Assembly (NCBI GenBank): GCA_963813525.1
Contig: CAWEZI010000005.1
Span: forward strand, 2,170,001-2,234,000
Source of the DNA: Bog-756 sp963813525
GTDB lineage: Bacteria > Actinomycetota > Acidimicrobiia > Acidimicrobiales > RAAP-2
DNA: 64,000 nt
Direction: 5' to 3'
How positions within the stretch are numbered: the stretch's first letter is position 1; each line of letters starts with the position of its first letter. The position numbers and the translations under genes are program-made. The notes below the pieces were generated by a model. That model was not told where the DNA came from and did no database searches. It saw only the letters and a list, made by a program, of their open reading frames with translations. Of this stretch, positions 34,345 to 41,613 are shown one piece after another.

Positions 34345-34380
34345 ATGTCCGTGGCGAGGAGCGGACCGACAGCACTGTGA
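34345..34380 (+). CDS. Possible 11-codon leader ORF coupled to the next gene
   Basis: ATG 34345 to TGA 34380 encodes MSVARSGPTAL. It has a good ribosome site, GGAG at 34334-34337, 7 bases upstream. Its stop overlaps the GTG start of the secreted protein gene by 4 bases, whereas that gene has no well-placed ribosome site of its own. The site lies in a direct repeat, TGGTGAGGAGCGG (34328-34340) and TGGCGAGGAGCGG (34352-34364). Translational coupling is therefore plausible; expression is unproven. Confidence 0.35.
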   Translation: MSVARSGPTAL

Positions 34381-35537
34381 ACATCGGTCGAGCGACGACC
34401 CGGATGCTGCTGGGTCTGGTCACCGTCCTTGCCGGCGCCTGCGGTCTCTGCGCCTGTGGTGCCGGGAGCACGGGTGCGGGAGCCGGAACCGGACGAAGCG
34501 GGTCCGCTCCGCCACTCAGCCCGACCGAACTGGCCGACGGCGCGGCGCACGCCTGCATCGTGTCCGGAGGTGTCCAGCCCCAGGTGGCCTGGTCCCAGAT
34601 GCGCAACCCGATCCTCACGTCGGCTGCCGCCGGGGTCAAGGACGAGGCACTGGTGTGGAGCGGTAACCAGTGGCACATGCTCTTCAGCTACGTCACCGAC
34701 CACCCGTCTTCCCCGGGCGGCGTGGTGTGGGACATAGCCACCGCCACCAGCTCCGATCTCCGGCACTGGAGCGCCGTCCATCCCTGGCCGGCCCAGCCCG
34801 GGGTGCTCGGGGTGGCCTCACCCGACGTGGTCCGCGACCCGGGCGGTGGGTTCCTGGTCACCTACCAGTCGGATCCGGGGTCCGGTCAACCTCCGGGCAC
34901 CCAGTCGCGGCTCTTCTACCGCACGTCTCCCAATCTGGTCACCTTTTCGCCGGCCCATCCGCTGGCCGCCTCGTTGGCTCCCTCTCCGGGTGACCGGATG
35001 ATCGACGGTGCCTTCGTGTTCACCGGGCATCAGCTTCTGGTGGGATTCAAGTACTCGTCACCCGTGCAGCCGGACATCTTCGAGTTGGCCCGATCGACAA
35101 CGGGTCAGCCACAGGGCCCCTGGCAACTGGTGGGGCGACCCGACATCCAGGTGGAGGGAGGCACCATCGAGAACTACGAGTTCGTGATGGCTCTCGGCCA
35201 CTGGCGCCTGGTGGCCACCTCCAACAACCTCGACCAGCCCTGGCTGTTCACACTGGCCGGCAATCCGGCCACGGCCACCGGGTGGCTGCAATGGACTGGC
35301 GGCTACCAGCTCGTCGTTCCTTCCGAGGCATTCAACAGCGGGCCGGGACTGTCGAGTATCGACTACGAGCACGCCAATTCCGCTTTCCTGTGCGACGCGG
35401 CCACCGTGCCCGGTCACTTCGCCTATCTCCTTTATGCCGGCAGCAACGAGCTCACCCAGTTCGGAGGGTGGGGTCATGCTGCCATCGGTGTGGCCCGCAG
35501 CACCGACCTGGTCCACTGGCAGGTACCCCCGGGGTGA
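34377..35537 (+). CDS. Secreted beta-propeller protein, GH43/GH62-like
   Basis: 386 residues with an N-terminal export signal (MLLGLVTVLAGACGLCACG); Cys22 or Cys27 could be lipidated. The mature part shows repeated propeller-blade sequences: EALVWSGNQWHMLFSYVTD, SSDLRHWSAV, SPDVVRDPGGGFLVTYQSD, RLFYRTSPNLVTFSPAH and a final AIGVARSTDLVHWQVPPG. Such patterns are typical of five-bladed glycosidases acting on arabinan, xylan or fructan. The catalytic acids were not assigned, so it may be a binding protein. It heads the plus-strand sugar gene series. Confidence 0.7.
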   Translation: MNIGRATTRMLLGLVTVLAGACGLCACGAGSTGAGAGTGRSGSAPPLSPTELADGAAHACIVSGGVQPQVAWSQMRNPILTSAAAGVKDEALVWSGNQWHMLFSYVTDHPSSPGGVVWDIATATSSDLRHWSAVHPWPAQPGVLGVASPDVVRDPGGGFLVTYQSDPGSGQPPGTQSRLFYRTSPNLVTFSPAHPLAASLAPSPGDRMIDGAFVFTGHQLLVGFKYSSPVQPDIFELARSTTGQPQGPWQLVGRPDIQVEGGTIENYEFVMALGHWRLVATSNNLDQPWLFTLAGNPATATGWLQWTGGYQLVVPSEAFNSGPGLSSIDYEHANSAFLCDAATVPGHFAYLLYAGSNELTQFGGWGHAAIGVARSTDLVHWQVPPG

Positions 35538-35563
35538 ACCGACAGGTGCCGCCCGGGTGAGCA

Positions 35564-35585
35564 GCCGTCTCGTGGCTGTGACGGC
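35564..35585 (+). terminator. Weak hairpin before the GH4 gene
   Basis: GCCGTC (35564-35569) and GACGGC (35580-35585) flank a 10-base loop, 26 bases after the preceding stop. A competing pairing uses GTGCC (35546-35550) with GGCAC (35583-35587). Termination or attenuation is possible but only weakly supported. Confidence 0.25.
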
Positions 35586-35673
35586 ACTTCTGCCCGGTCA
35601 GCAGCTGGAGGAGGCACCTGGATAGAGTGACGGCCATGTCATCACGACCCCGCCCGACCCGGAGCTGACCACC

Positions 35674-37023
35674 ATGCAGATCACCATCATCGGCGGGGGC
35701 AGCTACCAGTGGAGCCCAGAGCTACTGGCCGATCTCCTCGGTACGGCTTCGTTGCACGGCTGCCACATCGTATTGGAGGACGTCGACCCGCGGCCGCTGG
35801 AGAAGATGGTTCCCCTGGCCCAGAAGGTCAACGATGCGCTGGGCGCCGGAGCCACCATCGCCTCGACCACCGACCAGAAGGCAGCCCTGGAGGGCGCCGA
35901 CTTCGTGATCGTGACCATATCGACCGGTGGGTTCGAGTCGATGGCGGCGGACTTGGAGATACCGGCCCGCTACGGCATCCGCCAGTCGGTGGGGGACACC
36001 GTGGGCCCCGGCGGCATCAACCGCTCGCTGCGCAACATCCCCGTACTGGTGGGTGTGGCCGAAGACATGGCCACGGTCTGTCCGGACGCCTGGTTGCTCA
36101 ACATCACCAATCCGATGACCTGCCTGACCCGCTCGATCTGCCGCCAGACCCCGATCAAGGCGGTCGGCCTCTGTCACGAAGTGGGCAACTGGTCGATGGA
36201 TCTGGCCATCGCCCTGGGCAAGCCGGCCGAGGCGGTCCGCCCCACCGTGGCCGGGGTCAACCACTTCCCGGTTGTCACCGCCCTCGACGTGGAGGGCCAA
36301 GACGGCTTCACCATCTTGCGCGACATGGTGGACGAGGCCGGCGGTCTGGACGCCCTCGCTCCCGGTCCCGACCGGCCCGAGGCCGACACCTTCTCTCGGC
36401 TCGATTTCGTGCAGCGCCACGCCCTCAAGCTCACCATGCTGGACATGTGGGGGGCTCTGCCGGCTGCCGGCGACCGGCACATCGCCGAGTTCGTCCCCTG
36501 GGTCCTCACAGAGGAGTCGGACTGGGGGGCCCGCTTCAACATCGAGCTGACCTCCATCGCCACCCGCCAGGCCCACCAGGACGGGTACATCGCTGACGTC
36601 GACGCATGGCTGGACGGAAGCAAGACGTTGCAGACATGGGCCTCGGGCGAGCTGCCCGCCCTGGTCATCGATTCGCTGGTGACCGGTCAGGCCCGCCAGC
36701 TGCCCGTCAACGTTCCCAACGCCGGCCAGGTGCCCGACGCGCCGGGCGAGGCGGTGGTGGAGTCGATCTGCGTGATCGACGGCGATGGCATACGCGGCCG
36801 GGACGTGGCTCCACTACCCAGCCCCTATGCCGAGCTGGTGCGCCGTCACGTGGCCGTGCAAGAGATGACGGTGGCCGCCGCCCTCGACGGCGACCGCACG
36901 CTGGCCGAGTCGGCCTTCTTCCTCGACCCCCTGGCCGGGCGCGGCGATCTTCAAGAGACCGAAGCCATGATCGGCGACCTCCTGTCGGCCACCGCCACCT
37001 GGCTCCCGCAGTTCGCGCACTGA
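35674..37023 (+). CDS. Family GH4 glycosidase (NAD and metal dependent)
   Basis: 449 residues. GH4 enzymes cleave alpha- or beta-glycosides or galacturonides by an oxidation-elimination mechanism with NAD and Mn. The NAD motif IIGGGSYQWSP is at residues 5-15, NPMT at 146-149, Cys167-His168 in GLCHEVG (metal ligand region) and Asn196-His197 in AGVNHF. Members split between 6-phospho-glycosidases and unphosphorylated alpha-glucosidases or galacturonidases; no PTS genes are nearby, so a non-phosphorylated substrate is likelier. It leads a run of five metabolic genes with small gaps or overlaps. Confidence 0.88.
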   Translation: MQITIIGGGSYQWSPELLADLLGTASLHGCHIVLEDVDPRPLEKMVPLAQKVNDALGAGATIASTTDQKAALEGADFVIVTISTGGFESMAADLEIPARYGIRQSVGDTVGPGGINRSLRNIPVLVGVAEDMATVCPDAWLLNITNPMTCLTRSICRQTPIKAVGLCHEVGNWSMDLAIALGKPAEAVRPTVAGVNHFPVVTALDVEGQDGFTILRDMVDEAGGLDALAPGPDRPEADTFSRLDFVQRHALKLTMLDMWGALPAAGDRHIAEFVPWVLTEESDWGARFNIELTSIATRQAHQDGYIADVDAWLDGSKTLQTWASGELPALVIDSLVTGQARQLPVNVPNAGQVPDAPGEAVVESICVIDGDGIRGRDVAPLPSPYAELVRRHVAVQEMTVAAALDGDRTLAESAFFLDPLAGRGDLQETEAMIGDLLSATATWLPQFAH

Positions 37024-37082
37024 GGCCGGCGACCGATCGAGATGGAACCCGGCCCACCCCACCCCTGACCCAGGAGGATCCC

Positions 37083-37970
37083 ATGCAGGTCGGTTTCATC
37101 GGACTCGGAGCCATGGGTCTGCCCATGTGCGGCCATCTCCTGGAGGCCGGGCATCAGGTGACGGTCTCCTCCCGGAGCCCGGGGCCGGTGGCCGAGGCGG
37201 TGGCACAGGGTGCGGTCGACGGCGGCGACCCCCGGGGCGTGGCCGATGCCAGCCAGGTGGTGATCCTCTGTGTACCGAGCTCTCCCCAGGTGGTAACGGT
37301 GGTGGAGGCCATGATGCCGGCACTCGGCCCGGGAAAGGTGGTGGTCGACTGCTCGACCATCGATCCGGATGTGACCCGGGCCCAGCACGAGCGGGTCACG
37401 GCCACCGGCGCCGGGTTTCTCGACGCCCCTTTGTCGGGGGGGACAGCGGGGGCGCACAAGGGAACGCTCACCTTGATGGTCGGCGGCGACGAGGCCACGC
37501 TGGAGACGGCCCGCCCCGCCCTCGAGCCCTTTGCCGGTCTCATCGTGCACGTCGGGGGGACGGGGATGGGCCAGGTGGTCAAGCTCTGCAACAACATCAT
37601 CTACGCCGCCCAGATGGTGGCCACGGCCGAAGCCACCGCACTGGCCGTCAAGTCGGGTGTCGACCTCCACAAGCTGCTCGAGGTGCTCGAGCACTCGACG
37701 GGTGACTGCGTGGCCGTGCGCACCCGGCTTCCGGTGGCGGGCGTGGTGCCCGAGAGCCCGGCCTCCCACGACTGGCAACCGGGGTTCATGACCGATTTGA
37801 TGGCCAAGGACCTCGACCTGGCCCTCGGCTACGGCGCCAGTGCCGGCGTACCGCTCACCAGCGCGGCGTTGGCCCGCCAGGCCCTCACCGCGGCCACGGC
37901 CGCCGGTTACGGACGCCAGGACTTTTCGGCGGTGGCCAAGGTCATCTTCGCCCTGGCCGCCCTGCCGTGA
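37083..37970 (+). CDS. 3-hydroxyisobutyrate-dehydrogenase-family oxidoreductase
   Basis: 295 residues; NAD(P)-dependent beta-hydroxyacid dehydrogenase. Rossmann motif GLGAMG at 7-12, substrate motif DAPLSGGTAGAHKGTL, and the catalytic Lys167 in GMGQVVKLCNN. ATG 37083 follows CAGGAGG. Family members include tartronate-semialdehyde reductase and L-threonate dehydrogenase, so oxidation of a sugar acid fits the context. The stop overlaps the aldolase start (GTGA). Confidence 0.9.
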   Translation: MQVGFIGLGAMGLPMCGHLLEAGHQVTVSSRSPGPVAEAVAQGAVDGGDPRGVADASQVVILCVPSSPQVVTVVEAMMPALGPGKVVVDCSTIDPDVTRAQHERVTATGAGFLDAPLSGGTAGAHKGTLTLMVGGDEATLETARPALEPFAGLIVHVGGTGMGQVVKLCNNIIYAAQMVATAEATALAVKSGVDLHKLLEVLEHSTGDCVAVRTRLPVAGVVPESPASHDWQPGFMTDLMAKDLDLALGYGASAGVPLTSAALARQALTAATAAGYGRQDFSAVAKVIFALAALP

Positions 37971-38785
37971 GCCGTGCCGTGAGCCCTGCCGTGGGCGGGA
38001 AAGGCGGCGGCGGGCAGGGCCCACCTGCCGGCGCTCTCAACCCCCCGGCCCTGATACTGGCGGCCGACCATCGGGGGCGTGGCGTCATGACCATCGAGGA
38101 CTACAGCCTCTATGTCGCGGCCCTGCGGGCCGCCCTTCCGCACTGCGACGGCATTCTGGCCACGGTCAAGCCATTGGCCGACCTGGCTGCTGCCGGCGAC
38201 ATCGGCTCCCACCAGCGCACCTATCTCTCGCTCAACCGGACCGGGTTGGCCGGCTCGGCCTTCGAGCTCGACGACCGTCTGGTGGCCAGCGTGGGACGGG
38301 CTGCCTCCGACGGGTGGTCCGGCGTCAAGCTCATGACCCGTGTCGATTACACCGACCCGGCCGGAGCGGCCGCCCTGTCCCTGCTGGGCCAGGTCATAGA
38401 GGAGTCCCGCGCGGCGGGTCTGGAGGCGCTGATCGAGCCCGTGGTGTGGCGGGACGGCCGGATGTCGTGCGCCACCGACGACATCGTGCTGGCTGCGGTC
38501 ATCGCCCACGACATGGGTGCCCCGCTCCTCAAGGTGCCGGTTCCCGACGTCCCGGCCGGGGAGGCCCGGATCGCCGCCGTGGCCCGGGTGGTGGCGTCGG
38601 TCGGGGTTCCGGTTCTCTTCCTCGGGGGCCCCCATCGTGAGGAGGCGGGCGATCGGCTCCTCGACGAGGTGGGGGACGTCATGAACGGTGGCGCCGCCGG
38701 ATTGGCCATCGGACGGACGGTGTACCAGGACCCGGCTCCATCGAGCGTGGCGAAGAGATTGGCCGAGGTCGTGCACGGCCGGTGA
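37967..38785 (+). CDS. Class I aldolase-like protein (DeoC/LacD/Cgl0159-like)
   Basis: 272 residues forming a TIM-barrel aldolase. LILAADHRGRGVMTIEDY near the N-terminus, then GVKLMTRVDYTD and APLLKVPVPD with Lys residues that could form the Schiff base, and GAAGLAIGRTVYQD as phosphate loop. The Gly-rich first 25 residues suggest the true start could be a little later. Relatives cleave phosphorylated deoxy-keto sugars in inositol and tagatose-type pathways. It overlaps the dehydrogenase before and the kinase after it by 4 bases each, so the three steps are likely consecutive. Confidence 0.75.
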   Translation: MSRAVSPAVGGKGGGGQGPPAGALNPPALILAADHRGRGVMTIEDYSLYVAALRAALPHCDGILATVKPLADLAAAGDIGSHQRTYLSLNRTGLAGSAFELDDRLVASVGRAASDGWSGVKLMTRVDYTDPAGAAALSLLGQVIEESRAAGLEALIEPVVWRDGRMSCATDDIVLAAVIAHDMGAPLLKVPVPDVPAGEARIAAVARVVASVGVPVLFLGGPHREEAGDRLLDEVGDVMNGGAAGLAIGRTVYQDPAPSSVAKRLAEVVHGR

Positions 38786-40293
38786 TCCTGACCGTCGACA
38801 TGGGCACCACCGCCACCAAGGTGGCCCTGTGGGACGTCGACGGCCTGGTCGCCCTGTCCTCTGCTCCGCTGACCACCCGTCATCCGGCACCGGGCCGGGC
38901 CGAACAGGATCCGCACACATGGTGGTCCTCGGTGGTGGGCGCATGTGCCGATGTCAGGGCAGCGGCCACTGACCGATGGAGGTCGGTCGAGGTCGTGGGT
39001 TGCACCGGCGCCCGACAGACCTTTGCCTGCGTGGCCGCCGATGGCGACCCCCTGGGCCAGGGCATCGTCTGGTCGGACGGACGGGCCGACGTCGAGGCCA
39101 CCGCTCTCAGCGGAGGGGCCGACGGGGAAGGGCCGCCGCCCTCGGGGATCGTGGTGGACGGGGGATCGGTGGCGGCCAAGCTGGCCTGGCTGGCCGCCCA
39201 CGACAGCGAGAGATGGCGGGCCAGCCGTTGGATCCTCACCCCGCGTGACCTCGTGGTGTGGCGACTGACCGGCCAGGTGGTGACCGACGTGACCATGGCC
39301 TCCCGGTCGGGGCTGTACGACCTCGACGGTCGCTTGGTGACCGCCTTGGCCGGTTCGGCGGCCCATCTCCTCCCCCCGGTGGTGGACCCCGGTCAGATGA
39401 TCGGCGGCCTGTCGGCCGATGGGGCGGCGGCCCTGGGACTGGCGGCGGGGACGCCGGTGGTCGTCGGTCCCGCCGACCGTCCCGCCGAGGTGGTGGGAGC
39501 CGGCGCCGACCCGTTGTGGCCCATGGTCAGCTGGGGGACCACCGCCAATGTGTCGGTGCCGGTGGCCGGTCTCCCCTATGCCCGGCCGGCGGGAATCGTC
39601 CTGTCACGAGGGGCCGAGGGCGGGTGGCTCCTGGAAGGCGGGCTGTCGGCCGCCGGCTCGCTGCTGGCCTGGCTCGGGAGCCTGACCGGCCGGCCGCCGG
39701 AGGAATTGGGCGACCTGGCCCGCTCGCGCCCACCGGGCGCCGCCGGCGTCACGGCCACGCCGTGGCTGGACGGAGCGCGCGCCCCGTGGTGGCAGCCCAC
39801 GGCCCGGGTGGCGCTGATCGGACTCGACTCGACCCACGGTCCCGCCGACCTGGCCCGTGCCGCCGTCGAGGCGGTGGCCTGGGAGGTAAGCCGCTGTCTG
39901 GACGCCATTGGTTCGGCCGGCCCTTCGGCGCCCGCCGCTGTCGGTCTGGCTCTCGGTGGCGGCGGCGGGATCCTGCCGGTGTGGCGCCACGTGCTGACCG
40001 GGATCACCGGCCTGCCGGCGCGTCGTCGCCGCTCGGGACAGGCCGCCTCGGCCGGGGTGGCCCTCGTGGCCGGACGGGCCGTCGGTCTCCCGGTCCGGCT
40101 GGACGATCTCGATCCGGTCATCGACCGGGACGAGCCGGATCCGGTGGTGGTCGAGCGCTACGCCGGGCTGCGCTCACGGTCGGACCGCGTGGCCCGACTG
40201 GTCATGGCCCTGACCGGCCCTCCAGAGGACCGGGAGGGTGACGGCCGAACCGCCCACGACGACGTTCGGTTGCGGAGGCCGGGGTGCGGGTGA
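38782..40293 (+). CDS. FGGY-family carbohydrate kinase
   Basis: 503 residues. TVDMGTTATKVALWD, CTGARQTFACVAADGDPLGQGIVWSDGRA, SWGTTANVSVPVAG and GLALGGGGGILPVWRHV are the expected FGGY segments. It phosphorylates a sugar, polyol or sugar acid; placement between aldolase and racemase genes suggests the aldolase substrate is its product. This is the second FGGY kinase in the window (the other ends at 25167) and the two differ clearly. GTG 38782 overlaps the aldolase stop. Confidence 0.88.
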   Translation: MILTVDMGTTATKVALWDVDGLVALSSAPLTTRHPAPGRAEQDPHTWWSSVVGACADVRAAATDRWRSVEVVGCTGARQTFACVAADGDPLGQGIVWSDGRADVEATALSGGADGEGPPPSGIVVDGGSVAAKLAWLAAHDSERWRASRWILTPRDLVVWRLTGQVVTDVTMASRSGLYDLDGRLVTALAGSAAHLLPPVVDPGQMIGGLSADGAAALGLAAGTPVVVGPADRPAEVVGAGADPLWPMVSWGTTANVSVPVAGLPYARPAGIVLSRGAEGGWLLEGGLSAAGSLLAWLGSLTGRPPEELGDLARSRPPGAAGVTATPWLDGARAPWWQPTARVALIGLDSTHGPADLARAAVEAVAWEVSRCLDAIGSAGPSAPAAVGLALGGGGGILPVWRHVLTGITGLPARRRRSGQAASAGVALVAGRAVGLPVRLDDLDPVIDRDEPDPVVVERYAGLRSRSDRVARLVMALTGPPEDREGDGRTAHDDVRLRRPGCG

Positions 40294-41540
40294 CGCTGGC
40301 TTACGGCGTCGAAGGCCTGGCCGTGGATGTGCCCGACGATGCCGTGGTTGTCGAACCCCGGCAACCGGTGGCCCTGGTGGACGAGGCGGGGGCCGTGCGC
40401 GAGGCGCTGCGGTCGCCGGTGGCCGGCCCGCCGCTCGGGGAGCGCATCGGCCCCGATGACCGGGTGGTGGTGGTCTTTCCCGACATCACCCGCCCGATGC
40501 CCAACACCACGGTGCTGCCCCCGCTGCTGGCCGAGCTCGAGCGGGCCGGGGCCGGGCCCGAGCGGGTGACCCTCCTGTGCGCCACCGGTACCCACCGGGC
40601 AGCCACCGCCCAGGAGATGACCGAGCTGGTGGGCGCCGAGGTGGCCGCTCGCTACCCGATTCACGACCACCGGGCCGACGACCCGGACCACGTGAAGGTG
40701 GGCGAGGTGGACGGCACCGCCGTGCTCCTCGACCGGCGCTACGTGGAGGCCGACGTGCGCATCCTGACCGGCTTCGTCGAGCCCCACTTCTTCGCCGGAT
40801 GGAGCGGGGGGCCCAAGGGGACCTGCCCCGGACTGGCCGCCACCTCCACCATTCTCGAGGCCCACAGCCCGGCCCGGCTGGCCGATCCCCGGTCCACCTG
40901 GATGGTCACCGATGACAATCCGGTCCACCAATTCGTGCGGGCCGCCACCGACCTGTGTCCACCCGATCTGTCGGTTGACGTGACCATCGACAGCCGGCGG
41001 CGGCTGACCGGCGTCTTCGTGGGCGACCTGCCTGACGGCCACCGTGCCGCCTGCACCTTCGCCGCCCGGACGGTGACCCAGGAGGTCGAGGGCCGTTTCG
41101 AGGTGGTGCTCACCACCAACGGTGGCCACCCGCTCGATCGGAACCTGTATCAGGCGGTGAAGGGCATGGCCGCCGCCGAGCGGGTTGTCGCCGACGACGG
41201 TGTCATCGTGTTGGCCGCGGCCTGTCCCGACGGGCTACCCGACGATGGACCGTTCGCCCGCATCCTGCAGCGGGCCACCAGTGCCGAGCAGCTGCTGCGC
41301 CCCGAGGGGCCAGGGGAGCTGGACGGCTGGCAGGCGCAGGTCCTCGGGCGGGTGCTGACCCGGGCCGAGGTCTGGGTGCACTCGGCGGGACTGTCGGACG
41401 CCGCTGTGCGCACGGGTCTGATGGCGCCGGTCGGCGACCTCGCCACTGGGGTGACCGAGGCATTGACCCGTGGCGGTCCCCGGGCTCGGTTGTGCGTGCT
41501 GCCCCGGGGTCCTCTCACCGTGGCCACCCCGACGGCGTGA
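40284..41540 (+). CDS. LarA-type nickel-dependent hydroxyacid racemase/epimerase
   Basis: 418 residues, homologous to lactate racemase LarA. Key positions agree with the characterised enzyme: Asp67 and Arg70 in FPDITRP, His104 in TGTHRA, His168 in EPHFF, Lys178 in SGGPKGTCPG (the Lys that carries the nickel-pincer nucleotide) and His194 in ILEAHS. All cofactor and proton-transfer residues therefore seem present. LarA homologues include malate racemase and aldonate 2-epimerases, which fits this sugar-acid setting better than lactate. The cofactor makers LarB, LarC and LarE are not in the window. It overlaps the kinase gene by 10 bases. Confidence 0.88.
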   Translation: MRVTLAYGVEGLAVDVPDDAVVVEPRQPVALVDEAGAVREALRSPVAGPPLGERIGPDDRVVVVFPDITRPMPNTTVLPPLLAELERAGAGPERVTLLCATGTHRAATAQEMTELVGAEVAARYPIHDHRADDPDHVKVGEVDGTAVLLDRRYVEADVRILTGFVEPHFFAGWSGGPKGTCPGLAATSTILEAHSPARLADPRSTWMVTDDNPVHQFVRAATDLCPPDLSVDVTIDSRRRLTGVFVGDLPDGHRAACTFAARTVTQEVEGRFEVVLTTNGGHPLDRNLYQAVKGMAAAERVVADDGVIVLAAACPDGLPDDGPFARILQRATSAEQLLRPEGPGELDGWQAQVLGRVLTRAEVWVHSAGLSDAAVRTGLMAPVGDLATGVTEALTRGGPRARLCVLPRGPLTVATPTA

Positions 41541-41613
41541 ACGGAGCCGACCCGCAATGGGGCTTGCAGTGACCATGTGTCCCGAACGATCGATTGGATA
41601 GTGTGGGGCCTCC

